64,000 nucleotides of DNA, taken from positions 2,790,001 to 2,854,000 of the forward strand of contig JAOVFP010000016.1 in the NCBI GenBank assembly GCA_025738555.1. Direction: 5' to 3'. This DNA comes from Cyathus striatus. Lineage: Eukaryota; Basidiomycota; Agaricomycetes; Agaricales; Nidulariaceae. A model generated the notes under the pieces. That model made no database searches, was not told the DNA's origin, and saw only the letters and a list, made by a program, of their open reading frames with translations. Positions 1-11,654 of the stretch are shown here, piece by piece. Both the position numbers and the translations under genes were made by a program. How positions within the stretch are numbered: the first letter of the stretch is position 1; every line of letters begins with the position of its first letter.

Positions 1-1708
1 CCCTCTCGGGTTTCAATACGCAAGGCACTTGCCACACGTTCAACCACAACTGGGGTATCGGGAAATGGTACTACTTCTATGCCAGGGAAACCAGAGGAAA
101 TTATAGATAAGCGGAATGCTGTAAAGAGAAAGCGAGATGTTTTAGTGGAAGTGACAGGACTTGTGACGAATAACAAGACCAGGATTGCGGGTGGCATAAC
201 TAAAAGCAAGATGAAGGAGCCTCCTGCCCCCATTGAGAAGGCTAAGGTGAACACGACAGTTTTTACTGGCGCTAGATCTTCTAAGCCTTTGGAGAGAATC
301 GCCTCCAATGTTACGACACGCACAATCGTCAGTGTTCGTCCACAGCAAGAAGTTACACGCAAACCCCTGGTGAAGGAGAGAGATACTATTCCGGATTCCA
401 ACTTGATGATTCTGGATACCCATCAAGACATGCATACCGACAATAACGAGGATGTGATGCAGGAGGCAGCTGAAGAATTGGAGCGAGCTTCCAAGAGGAG
501 ACATACTGAGCTCGCTCGCCTGGCGATCGAAGGAAGTCTCATAGACCAGTCTCAACTGGATGCGGACAAGATTGCTGCAGAGCTAGTGAACCTGGAAACT
601 GAAGTTGATACCGCTGGACTCCAGTCCTGGGATGATCTCGATGCCGATGATTGGGACGATCCTCTGATGGTCAGTGAATACGTTGCCGAGGTGTGCGAGT
701 ATTGGAAAGAGATTGAGGTATATTCCTCTTTTTTGCTCATTTTGATACCCTCTTCACACGTCCTTCCACAGGTTGCTACTATGCCAAGTCCAGACTACAT
801 GAAATATCAGAACGAACTCACTTGGGATCACCGAGGTGTACTTGTCGACTGGTTACTTCAGGTCCATGCTAAATTTGGGCTGCTACCTGAATCCTTGTTC
901 TTATGCGTGAATATTCTGGATCGATTCTTGTCCGCTTGGCCTATATCTCTTTCCAAGCTCCAACTGGTCGGGCTTGCATGTTTCTTCATTGCCACAAAAT
1001 TTGAAGAGATGTATGCACCAGCTGTCGCAGAACTTGCATTCCTTTCGGACAATCAATACGGCACTGAGGACATCCTGAAGGCAGAACGTTATATCCTGCG
1101 AACAATTGAATGGGATCTTCGTGCGCCTGGACCAATGGGATGGCTTCGGCGAGCAAGTAAGGCCGATGACTGCGAGGTCCAAGCTAGGACAATAGCAAAA
1201 TACTTGCTTGAAATCGGACTGGTAGAATGGAGACTAATCAACGTAGTCCCTTCGGCTATGGCTGCCGTTGCGCTGTGGCTTGCAAGGCTCACATTGGATA
1301 GGGAGGATTGGGTACGTAACAGCAACATCTAGAAGCTTCAATTTTGTGTTGATCGTTGTTCGCCTCAGACCCCAAATCTGGAGCACTATAGTACATATGC
1401 TGAAAAAGATCTGCTCAGTATAGCGAAGATGATATTGGAGTACGTGTTATCAAACCCAGTTCCACATGCTTCGTTGTACAAGAAGTATGCACAGAAGCGT
1501 TACTTCAGAGTATATTTCTTCCACGATTTCCGTAATCGCCCACTGACGTGCTTTCATTTTTCAGTGCAGCGCCTACGTGCGTCATTGGGCTTTACAGCGT
1601 TGGCCAGAAAATGGCTCGGTGGACCTGGAAGTTGATCTCGTACATATCAAGTCTGAAATCAGACAAAGAGAGCTAACTGGTGAAGGAAGTGAGGAATTTA
1701 CTGCTTGA
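1..1708 (+). CDS. B-type (mitotic) cyclin, 5' end outside window
   Basis: This is a regulatory partner of the Cdk1 kinase that drives mitotic entry and is then degraded. The reading frame is open from base 1, so the start codon lies upstream. Three introns are visible: 718-771 (54 nt, no in-frame stop), 1312-1368 and 1510-1564. The stop is TGA at 1706-1708. The cyclin box starts near MKYQNELTWDHRGVLVDWL and continues through a hydrophobic helix set (PESLFLCVNILDRFL, LVGLACFFIATKFEEMYAP). The C-terminal cyclin fold follows (EVQARTIAKYLLEIGL, then YAQKRYF joined to CSAYVRHWAL). MRAIL-type wording is replaced by RGVLVDWLLQVH, normal for Clb cyclins. Near the N-terminus, RDVLVEVTG resembles a destruction box (RxxLxxxTN) with the last Asn replaced by Gly. 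The family call is secure. Which Clb class it is cannot be told without the N-terminus. Confidence 0.95.
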
Positions 1709-2985
1709 TTCTGATTCAAACTTGATCTACAACATTATCATGATCATACGCGTTACTCCAACAACGGACTCACATTTTAATGCTAGATTCAGTTTAGTGA
1801 ATAGGCACTTGTTTTACTATTTACGACTTCATTCATTCATATTGATTTTTGTCGTCTTTGTATTTAGAAGATGCTAAGGAGGCTGGAGCAGGTAAACCAT
1901 ACAGTCCCGCTTGCTGACGTACCTTGTTATTCACTCTCAGGCTATTGCTGAGCCTTAGCAAGCCCACAGGCCGTAATGAGAATCCATTGAAAGTGCTAAT
2001 CGTCTGGGATTTTTGTAAGTAGCAAGATCGTGTTCGGAGTCAAGGTGCGTGCTGTTATCGTGTCTTCTCATCATCTCAAAGTTCATCCTCAGCGCTCAGC
2101 GATAATGGTCCTTCGGCGCTTCAGCTTCGACGGTCGGCCCGGGCCCCGAGCTAGCAATTCAAGTGCTACCAAGTAGCAACTAAGTAGTCCGTTTAATACT
2201 CAGTACTATCACTTGACTAAAGGAACATATTACCAAATCCCGGTATTTAGTTCGCCGATACCTGGACATCACGAAACATAAGTGTATGAAGAACTTGCAA
2301 GTTGTGGCCCCTGCCCCCTCATGCCTACTTTTCTAAAATCTCAAGATACCATCAGATTTCCACGGTTCCTGTGACCAGTGAGCGCCAAGTGGGCGCCACG
2401 CTTATACGCGTTTTATCCGTAAAATGATATCTTGATTGTAAAAAACAACTCGCGGCTTGTTCAGTGTTTCGCAGCCTAGCCCCGAACCGTGGCAGGTCTG
2501 AAATATAGGAAATTCATTGAACCGTGGTGTACTGTCAGTGTAAGAGCGTAATATTATAATATCTAATGTTTAAAGATCCATACACTGCTCACTCATTCCT
2601 TAGCGCATTTTCCAGGTCGCTATTTTACACAGAAAAGTCGGATTATCCACTCAGTCCGTATCGCAAACCCATTAAAACCGAAGCTTGAAGTCCTGAAGGA
2701 CATCTGGATTCTGGCAACTACACGCAGGATACAACACGAGATGTAGCCTTATCGAATAGGATTGCGTGGTTGTTTTCCCTTTACATTCTCCGGACCTACG
2801 CACCTCGCATGCAGTAGTAATGCTCGGGTATTACTTCGTTACGATCTTCATAAACATGTGGTTACACAGGTTGTCAAGACGTTGGTCGGATAGTTTTTCT
2901 TTAAAAGCAGCCTAAGTATGAGATTATGATGCTACATATCACAGCTTAACCTGCTTGCAAGGAGGAGCTCGCTCAGGCTTTCACC
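1709..2985. other. Intergenic, no gene seen (1.28 kb)
   Basis: The stretch between the cyclin stop and the lyase start has stops in all frames. The only open frames are short and look like nothing known. It must hold the 3' end of the cyclin transcript and the lyase promoter. A GC-rich palindromic stretch (cggcccgggcccc, near 2134-2146) stands out from the AT-rich surroundings but has no assigned role. Confidence 0.6.
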
Positions 2986-5701
2986 ATGATATTCCTCAAA
3001 GCGCTCGTGTCGTGTGCTTGCCTCTTCAACGTCCTGGTGTCGTCCGTGTCAGCTTTCGGGCTCACAGAATCTGGGAACTCATATCGTTGATACATCCGCC
3101 GGTTTAATATTTACAGGTATACTATAAATTAATATACTTCGTATCATCTTCATCACTTACTATCTGCATGGAAATAGTGCAAAAAACCACTGGTGATGTT
3201 ACGTCGATGAAATTTAACGGGATTGAGGTATGTACTCCAAATATACTTAAGACCAAAAGCTAATATGCTGATCGTGATTAGACGCAAGACTCTGGATCCA
3301 AGAAGAGTCAGATTTCCTCTGGAATCGGTGCCAGTTGTAGCTGGGTCCGCACTGGGAACAATAACAACTACATCAAAATCACTTGCAAAACCAGCACACT
3401 TACTCAGTAAGTCAAACTGGTACATCACATATTTTAGGCTTGCTTGATTAACAAACACTCAGATTCTATGTCGCCCGCTATAACGACCCTGCCATACATA
3501 TGGCTACTTAGTAATCTTATTCATTTCCTTCCTCGAATTCTCTTTCTGACATTCTAAAGTATTACCGCAGAACCAACAATCGGAGAACTACGTTTCGTGG
3601 CACGTCTCAGCAAGACTGCTGTTCCTAACGGTTACACCGACTCCGAAATCGTCGGCGGGACTGCTGTCGAGGCCAGCGACGTATTTAAGCTCAATGGGAA
3701 GACTAAGTCCAAGTTTTATTCTGCAAAACAGTTCATCGACGATAAGGTTCATGGCGTTACTGGCTCTGGTGTTGGTGTATATATGATCATTCCTGGTACC
3801 GGATATGAAAGTAATTCAGGCGGCCCATTCATGCGCGATATTAATAACCAAGGCAGTAAGCGACTGTTATTTGTTTGAAGTATTTAGTTAACTGATCGAC
3901 GTCATATTTTTTTAGCCACTCAACAGGAGCTATACTACTGTGAGTCTTATCCATAGTTATGTCTAGTAGCAGTGTTTATATCTACTCCCTAGACATGGTG
4001 AGCCATCATTTGATTCCAAATCAACGTGCTTAACACGACAAAGAACTCTGGTCATACCCAAACCGAATGTGCGTTTCTATTGTTATAATTCTAGTACGGC
4101 TTTAGCGAACTTTGATAAAGCTTTCAGAATGGGTTTGCACGGCCCATAGTAATTAAATCTATTTGTCTAACAAAGACCCCTTTCAATTAATTCCTGATAC
4201 AGCACTCTTTGGTTTACTTCTGGTTCGACGCCTTCCTCCGACATTGGTGTGTGTCTCGCTATTTCACTCATTTTCGATTATGTTGAGAGAGTTTGTGTAG
4301 ATACCTCATTCTGGGAGACTTTGAGTGTCACTGGCCTTGTTCCAAAAGCTTCTCGCGGTCGCGTCAGTGGCAAGTCTTCTGGAATTGCATCCCAATATTC
4401 GAGCCTTCAGGTTGTTGGCTTTAATAACTCCGCTGCACAGTACTGGTGATTATTTCTGCTTTACTATCGAGTTGAACATACATAAATAGTCTTTAATTGC
4501 AGGGTACGCACCGACTCCTCTGGTAACTTCGTTAGCCCATATATGAAGCCTGGTACATATACTATGACATGTGCGGGCATCAGCTTTTCCGTAGCCCCTC
4601 TTCACTAATACATTAATAGTATACAAATCAGAGCTTGCTGTTTCAAGCAAGTCAGTCAAGGTAGTTGCAGGATCTGTGGCATCGTTAAATATCGCGTCCC
4701 AAGAATCTGTATGTCCTACGTAGTGTTTCAGTCTCCATCTAACCAGGTCTTCTAGAGCCCCAGCGTGATTTGGCAAATTGGTGAATTTGACGGTACTCCG
4801 AGAGGATTCCTTAACGCCGAGCACGTTTTTCACTCAATTTGACTTTTTGGTTAGCTAACTTCTTTTTAGTTTGATTGAAACAATGCAGTGAGTTTGAATT
4901 ATAATCTGCAAAATGAATGTATAACCTGGCTCTCTCGTTTTCGTAGCCCAAGCGATAATCGCATGAAAAGCTGGGGCCCAAGTGAGTGAAAGTTACTTAT
5001 AATTTGCTAGATGTATTCGAGCCATGCAATTCAGTCACATTCACCGTTGGGAATGCGATCAGCACCTTCCCCATGGCAATCTTCAAGGTAAATCTTTTCA
5101 CGTCTATTGAAAAGTTTATTGATCTTATCATTCGATTATAAGGCCGTTGGATCTGTCACAATTAAGTTTACTCTTACGTCTAGCCAAGTAAGCAGCAGCA
5201 AGACACTTGAGATAGGAACTACCTTAGCATTTGCTGGTGAGTACCTGTGGCTCTGTCAATCTAATGTTGACTAATCTTGTTATAGGTGGCCGGCCACAGG
5301 TCACGGTAAATAACTGGACTGGACCTGCTCCCTCTGCTCCTTCACAACCTAATTCCAGAGGTGTCACTCGAGGAACTTGGCGTGGAAATGTATGTATCTG
5401 TCCTTCTTAACGTAGTACTTGCTAACAAGATTTTCCCAAAGAATATTGTGTATACTGTCACTATCCGTGGGTTAACATGTTAACTGATATAATGTAGTGG
5501 TACTTACAAATTGGCTCTATTACAGCCAACAGTGTTCTACTTACAGGAACCAATACGCTTTCTATCAACGTTATTTCAGGCTCTTCTGGTGTTACATACC
5601 TGTGAGTGTCATCCTCTGATTTTCAGCAAAAAAAACTGACATACAATCTCGACTGATAGCTCACCTAACATTGTATTTGACGCTCTTCGTCTATATTAGT
5701 G
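2986..5701 (+). CDS. Secreted rhamnogalacturonan endolyase (PL4), with one frameshift near 3085
   Basis: The enzyme cleaves the rhamnogalacturonan I backbone of pectin by beta-elimination outside the cell. ATG 2986 opens a hydrophobic signal peptide ([20 protein letters not shown]), and the mature protein starts near [11 protein letters not shown]. About fifteen short introns can be placed from family-consistent joins. Recognisable blocks are [73 protein letters not shown] and the fibronectin-like linker [19 protein letters not shown]. The C-terminal lectin-like domain follows ([43 protein letters not shown]) and ends at TAG 5699-5701. One intron (4821-4869) is GC-AG. After GNSY (around 3081-3088) the frame breaks: TATCGTTGAT stands where TATATCGTTGAT would keep frame, so two bases (AT) appear missing. 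Every later exon is intact. It is therefore either a very recent pseudogene or an assembly error. Confidence 0.93.
4821..4869 (+). other. GC-AG intron in the PL4 lyase gene
   Basis: The donor reads GA|gcacgt and the acceptor ttttag|TTTGATTG. Splicing here gives the family-typical join GFLNAD-LIETMH in frame. The nearby GT (4825) would put the next exon out of frame. The GC donor is thus chosen on reading frame and family pattern, not on transcript data. Confidence 0.75.
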
Positions 5702-6118
5702 ATAAACTAGTATTTCTTTCCGATAGAAATAATAATAGTATTTTTAGTAGTACACCATCTGTCAACTCTGTCCTCTAAGTATATACTACCCCAATTAATT
5801 TTATTTATTACGTTGAAAAGCGACTCTAGGGCTGGTGGCGCACGGTGTAGAATTGGTCAATGGTTATGGTTGGGGGAACTTGCTCCTCCTACTTGTTAGC
5901 TTTTGAATGTCTCATCAAAGCGAATACCCTTGTCGTTCCGGAATTCACAAACAACCTGCAGCGGCAACTTCAACTCCCGCAAATATGTTTGTGATGCTGT
6001 TTGCTCCGGAAGGCCCAGGCAAATCTAGCCATACTAACTTCCGGCCTTTGTAACCGGCTACAGCCCTGAGCTTACTTATTAGTTCGCTGCTCAGAGCAAG
6101 TACAACTTGCCTGCCACT
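5702..6118. other. Intergenic, no gene seen
   Basis: Short AT-rich gap between the lyase stop and the Pet100-like start. No supported open frame or structured RNA was seen. Confidence 0.55.
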
Positions 6119-6490
6119 ATGGGCGGCCCAAATCTCGAAGTCTTCAAGTTTAGCCTCTACCTCTTTGTTCCTATTGCTGCACTAGTTCATTTTGGTGATC
6201 CCGAGTGGTACAAGCGAAATGTCCTACCTGTAGGTCCGTTTCAGCACACCCAGAACCTGTTCGCTGACTTCGACGTGTTGTTTCAGTACCGTGACAAACT
6301 GTTTCCCCCGCCAGAGCGCTTAACAACAGTGAGCTCTCTCTCGTCTTAACATATTATCGGGATCATATCAGTAATTGGACAGCGTTTTCCAACTGAACGA
6401 AGTGAGGTGCAAGAAGAACTGGAGCGAATAAAGGCTGAAAGAATGGCCCGGCGGGCTGCGCGAGAAGCTGGAGATGAGAAGTCGACCTAA
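6119..6490 (+). CDS. PET100: Pet100-like cytochrome c oxidase assembly factor
   Basis: Small mitochondrial inner-membrane protein needed to assemble respiratory complex IV. The ATG at 6119 gives MGGPNLEVFKFSLYLFVPIA, the family's typical start: a GPNLE(V/I)FKF motif running into one membrane helix. It is followed by HFGDPEWYKRNVLP, also typical. One intron (6329-6382) joins ERLTT to RFPTERSEVQEELERIKAER. The tail is a charged helix, and the stop is TAA 6488-6490, about 105 residues in all, a normal size. An upstream in-frame TTG exists but the ATG is the obvious start. It sits tail to tail with the dehydratase on the other strand. Confidence 0.9.
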
Positions 6491-6624
6491 CTACTTATTT
6501 ATATTCCTGCAACGGTGCGTATTCTCTTATACCTAATATCGTTTGTGTTAATGTTTCTACGTAGCCTTAGATCTATACTAGGTCTCGTGGTGTAATCCTT
6601 GTGTTTTTATGTGATATCAATCCC

Positions 6625-8019
6625 CTACTTTCTATGATTCCTTGCTTCTGCTTTATCAACCTGAAATGTTGTTCCGTCGTCGTATTTGACTGACCACGTG
6701 TCGTTCGGATCTTCTGCATCCTCAGCTACCAAAGACTGGAACTCGGCAGCATCTGCTAACGACACTTTGAAGCCCCCACAAATGATGAATACAACAACCC
6801 GCTGTCCATTGCCTTCTAATGGGACTAACTTATTGAATAACGAAGGATGGTATGCAGGTACGAGGGTTGTCGAACAAGCTAGTTCCACGAGCATCTTATG
6901 GTCGTCTGTATACACTGTAGTGAGCGCTATTGTCTGACGAGGAACCCTTTGTAAAAATCTACCCGCAAAGAATCCCAAAGCTTCCATACTTAATTCGTCT
7001 GGGACACTTAAAGATTTGACTGTTCCGTCTCTCTCAAGCGCCATCCTTACAACTCCTGCGGCGGGTGATGACGCTCCTAGGGATCCTGAAGCTCTAGAAG
7101 AAAATCCCTGCAAATGTCCGAGAAAGACGTCATGTGCGATATCGTGAACAAGGTCCATTTCTGGTGGTAGTGTCTTGTTGGATGCATTAAATCGCTCTCC
7201 ATTTAGTGAGATAGAGTGATAGAAACAATCGGATCCTATGGTTTCAAGCGCAACGACGGGAACTTCGAGAGATATTGTCTTGTGTAAGTTTTTATTGTTA
7301 GAAATATGTTACCCCTTACCGTCGTCCCAGCCCACACGCTTGCATCCTACAAGGATGCCTCCAAGAAGGCCACCGCCTCCTACGCTACAGAATATAGCGT
7401 TTGGCTTTCGCTCTATCTGGGAATATATCTCGGTAACCATCGAGCTATGACCTTCCCATACAATGGGGTCATCATAGGCTGGGACCATAATGCTGAGCAT
7501 CATCAGGTTGTTAGGTAAATATGTGAAATCCGTGGCGTGCCGAATAGTACCTACGCTTCAGGCTCTCGATTGACCAAATCTCTCGCGGCAGCCAGGGCCT
7601 CAGGATAGTGACGGCCTGTAACAATAACGTTTGCCTTCTCCCTCTGTAAGACATTTAATGTACTTTCTGAGGCTCCTTGCGGAATGAACACGCTACAGGA
7701 TACGCTAAGGGCGCGCGCTGCACAAGCAGCAGCGAGTCCGGCATTTCCTCCGGAGGCGATGACGATATGCACGGTAGGACCGTGTTTTTCCTTCGCTGTC
7801 TTCACAAAATGAGAGATGCCGCGATATTTGAACGAATATGAAGGATGTAACGTCTTATTGCGCAAATAGATATCTTGAAATACACATAAAGATCGATGAG
7901 CGTTATGAGGAAACGCCCACCTCGAGTTTCAGATATACAAGAGCATTTAGAGTTTCAGACAGCACGCTGGAGTATATTAAGGGTGTTTCATGCCAGAGGT
8001 GGTCCTGGTTAGTGGACAT
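6625..8019 (-). CDS. PLP-dependent L-serine (L-serine/threonine) dehydratase
   Basis: Cytosolic enzyme that deaminates L-serine (and usually threonine) to pyruvate or 2-oxobutanoate and ammonia. Four exons are read from 8019 down: 8019-7921, 7853-7555, 7492-7320 and 7278-6625. The start MSTNQDHLWHETPLIYSSVL is family-typical. The PLP lysine motif SYSFKYRGISHF follows. SGGNAG binds the substrate carboxylate, and the glycine loop CSVGGGGLLGG binds the PLP phosphate. ETIGSDCFYHS is also conserved. The C-terminal third (CGGFKVSLADAAEF and following) matches the Cha1-type fold. Length is about 400 residues after splicing, slightly long for the family because of the acidic C-terminal tail. Splice joins are all in frame and nothing looks broken. 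Confidence 0.93.
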
Positions 8020-8890
8020 AATCAGCACAATGCAGCTGGTTGCAATGGATAGCGGTGGGGAAAAGTAAACAGTGGTGATGAAGTTGTTCCACCTTCATCG
8101 GGTAGAGCAGCTGAGTCATGCGACGTCTATAGATTTCGAGTCCATTTCGTCCGCGCGTCAGATGAACCACGTCTCTGGTACGGCCTTCAGGCTTGAGGCC
8201 AAGGCCTCAAGTCCACATTTACAATCTACGACCCTTCATTTACGCATTTGCTAATAGTCGTTTCTTTCTATAAAACATGATTTCAACTTTCAAATTTAAA
8301 ACGTCATAATCATAAGTAGCATTCATTTGGCATTCGTTCAGCAGCATTCCAGCTTCCAGGTCTGGTGGAAGTTGGCAGTTTCCTTGGAACGCTCTCTTTC
8401 GAAAAATAGAATAGTTCCAGCTCCCTTTAGACCAATATATTCCTATCTCTGGGCCTTGTAGCCATTGCGTTGGGGCAGCGATAGAGTTCTTCAGGTACGT
8501 ATCCACTTTGTATCCACTACATACTACATAGTTATCCAGAATTATCCTGCATAGGCCGTCAATGTACTTTTTATATATCGCCAAGTACCGAGGAGTGATT
8601 AGCGAGATCGATGGCGGAATCTAATCGTGGATGTCCAGTCTCCCATCAAATGCAAATGCTTTTCTTGATGTCCCTGAACTGCATGTTGCGCCACCATTAC
8701 TTATGAATGCCTCCTGCAATTTCTCTCCTTTCCCGTTAATTTTCCAAACACGGCTCCGTCGACAGCCAACTTGTCGCCGCTGAGGGCGTTCTCTGTTCTA
8801 TACTCCTTTCGAGGAGATTTTTCGAGGTTAGCCTGCGAAGCAACTAGCTTCAAGGCCACAGCTGCCGCTATATAGAATTCCGCCTGCAAC
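8020..8890. other. Intergenic with an unassigned open frame on the minus strand
   Basis: Divergent promoter space between the dehydratase and the seven-helix protein. On the minus strand 8584-8240 is open for 114 codons (YIDGLCRIILDNYVVCSGYK; LPPDLEAGMLLNECQMNATY). It has no recognisable family, no clear start context and stops just upstream. It could be an exon of a small unknown gene or chance. I see no other candidate here. Confidence 0.25.
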
Positions 8891-10753
8891 ATGCTCTCTT
8901 TCGGTCTCAAAGTTGCTTGGTTTGTCCTGTCACTAACAGGTGAGCAGTGGCATTTGCTTAATGTTGCGTGTAATGACTCTAACTGACCTGACTTAGGTCT
9001 TATGCTCTGTTGGATGGTGATGTGGGCCTTATCTCGCACCGTTGGGACTGTATGGGGGCCTCTGTTGTACGCCATAGGGTGTACAATGTTGCAGGGGATA
9101 TTTTGCCTTGGTGAGTGGAATTGTTGGTACCTTTCTCAAAGATATTAACCAGTGAATTTGAGGCATGATTTATAAAATGGATCCTTTTCTAATGCCACGA
9201 GCATTTTGTATAGGTGTGTAGTGCAGTGTTATGACTGGAAGAGCACGCTCTGAATTACCACATGTCGTCCGCTGTAGCTCAAACAGTAATAATTGGACAT
9301 TCTACATTTCTAATGAACGGCGTAGCTGGAGCATTTGCCGTTGCTACCAGTCTGACCGTTCTTAAACCAAAAACTTGGGGTCTAAGCTCGGGCGTGTAAG
9401 CGCTGAACATTATTTTATGGCATAAACCCAATTAAATTGAATATCAGTGCTCTGAAATGGCGCAATATTTACTACATTCCAGTCGTTATTTTTCCTTTCC
9501 TTGCCACTGTTGTGCATATTGCTTTCGTTTTTGTGTTCGACTCTTCTAAGCCCTCGGACGATCTTCACTGTGATTCCAGTGATCCGGAATGGTGATTACT
9601 ACTTTTATCCCTCCTTTAAGACACTGATATTCATTCCTCTTCCTGCAGGGTACGCTTTCTTGGTTACGCGGGATTACCATTCTTGGTTTCCATACCATGC
9701 ATGTATCTGTCTGTTAAGTCGGTCTTTCGTGTGTACAAGACCAATCAGCATATTCAACGTGCACGCCATGACGATATCAAGGCAGACAAATTCACCAAAC
9801 CAAAGTCTCGTGCTATGCGCATGAAAAATTTTCGTCTTTCCCAACAGTCCGCTCCTTCTCCCGTTCCTTCTGCTCACATTCCAGGCTCTCGCCATCATTC
9901 ATTGTCTCTGTCGCGGATAGCTCGCAACTTCCACTTACCATTCTCCAGTCCCCCTAGCCATGAACAACATCGCGATTCTTCGATGTCGTCTACGCAAGAT
10001 ACTGATGTAGTATCCACTATATCATCATCATTCCCAACTTTCGTTAACCCGACATCTACGACATCTTCTCCGGAAACTGAGGGCCACATGCCATCCGCCA
10101 TTCAGAGTATAGATGAATGGCAGGATATATTAGGAACTGGGAAGAGTAATATGGATAAGATGAGCACGCTAAACTGGAATGATGATGGCGAGACAAAGCA
10201 GGCGAAATCAGAATACGAATTTGCAAATGAGGACGATGAAATAGCTTGTGAAATCGAAACAATAGGCTGGGCGCCGAAGCGTGCTAACCAGTCACTAGGA
10301 GGTGCGTACCAAACGGTGTCAGGCTGTGTACTCCCGTTCAACAATCTCTATTATATTAGGAATGCCCTTCAAGCGTCGTCCACCTCTTCCGGGTTTGGCA
10401 CCAGCTATATGGCGCATTATCTTGTTCCAAATGTATGTACAGTCCCGATTTGATTTTGGCATCCACTTTCTGATCCATCTTCTTGCAGTGCATATTGTGC
10501 TGTTCAAGTGCTTACATGCTTGTCTACTATTGTTGACGTCATACAGCATCGTTCTGAACCCACACCATTCGGTACACAACATGTCTCGTTGCTGTTATCA
10601 GTCTGGGGGCCCGTATTTGTGTTCGGTAAGTCACTTACCTCTGCAAAAAATTGTTCCAACCTCATTTTCCTAAAAACTGTAACTCAGGTCATCTGCCAGC
10701 TGTTCGTCGCCAGCTTGCCTTCTGGCGTGTGGTGAGGCGAACAACATCGTAGA
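8891..10753 (+). CDS. Seven-transmembrane GPCR-like protein, function unknown
   Basis: ATG 8891 starts MLSFGLKVAWFVLSLTG. Spliced exons give about seven hydrophobic segments: WFVLSLTGLMLCWMVMWAL, WGPLLYAIGCTMLQGIFCL, QTVIIGHSTFLMNGVAGAFA, YYIPVVIFPFLATVVHIAFV, FLGYAGLPFLVSIPCMYLSV, IWRIILFQ joined to SAYCAVQVLTCLSTI, and VSLLLSVWGPVFVFG. A long Ser/Thr-rich hydrophilic loop of roughly 180 residues lies between helices 5 and 6 (about 9737-10280), the layout of a fungal GPCR third cytoplasmic loop. The short tail ends at TAG 10751-10753. The splice site before HALNYHMSS (about 9235) is uncertain. It shows no Ste2/Ste3 pheromone-receptor signatures. Plasma membrane location and receptor function are inferred from topology only. 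Confidence 0.72.
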
Positions 10754-11654
10754 CTGTCTGAAAACATGAACTTGGAATTTACACTATTTCGCTTCGGCAT
10801 TGTATTTGATAGTATATTCACAACGCTGTTTGCTGTGCGTAGCGTTATTCTTTGTCCTGTATAATTTAACAATCCTCATCGGCCTGGGGCTTATTCACTT
10901 AATCGTTAAGGAGTGTGGAACTTGATAGAGTAAAGAGCTGGTAAAGAGTGTTACGCACAGTGAGCTTCACTAGGGTTCTGCAATTCCTTCGTTATCGACT
11001 AGCATGTCCGTAATTTGTATTGACAAATGCTCTTTGAGGGCTACCAAAATTCTGTTCATGAGCAGGGGTTTTGAGGTCGAACGACAAGTTCCAATTGCAA
11101 ACCAATTGACTCCTAATACATTCAGCGCTCGCGCCGGTGATTTCGATCGAACGGTATTAACTTTTTCCCGCAGCCTGTGCTCTGTGCGCCCGGCAAAAAT
11201 GGTGCTGTGAATGTAACAATAGGTTGGTAACTTGAGTATGCATTTGCTTTACACCATTTAACAAATATTTAATTTTAATTTGCCAGCATTAGGAGGATAC
11301 ACGATGTAATTAATACTCCTTTCTGAAAACTGATATAATACCAAGCAACAAGCTACATGACATACATAGTAAGCACTCAGTAAGACTTTCACACTTGCAC
11401 ACGCCTTAAACAAGCTTAAACACCGCCTCCATCGACGCGCTTGGAGGACGGCAAAGTATATGTTATCGGTTACACCATTATAGCTTTTAATAGCTTCACA
11501 TGCTGTAAATTATTTATAACATTTAAGTGCATAGGGAATGTCAAGCTCCGCTCACTGCCTTGTTTGCTCGCAGGTTAGTATGCTGCCACTTGTATATATA
11601 TACTCAACTAAAATTACTAGATGAACTGTACGTTCAGCCCTTCACCTTCTAGTT
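10754..11654. other. Intergenic, no gene seen (0.9 kb)
   Basis: One 68-codon open frame (11004-11210) shows no family features and no splice-supported extension, so it is left out. The rest is AT-rich and presumably holds the 3' end of the GPCR-like gene and the next promoter. Confidence 0.5.

Noticed and set aside
5440..5555. Apparent frame break near the end of the PL4 lyase
   Set aside because: A single intron from gtgggttaac to ctattacag gives the in-frame join [14 protein letters not shown], so no mutation is needed.
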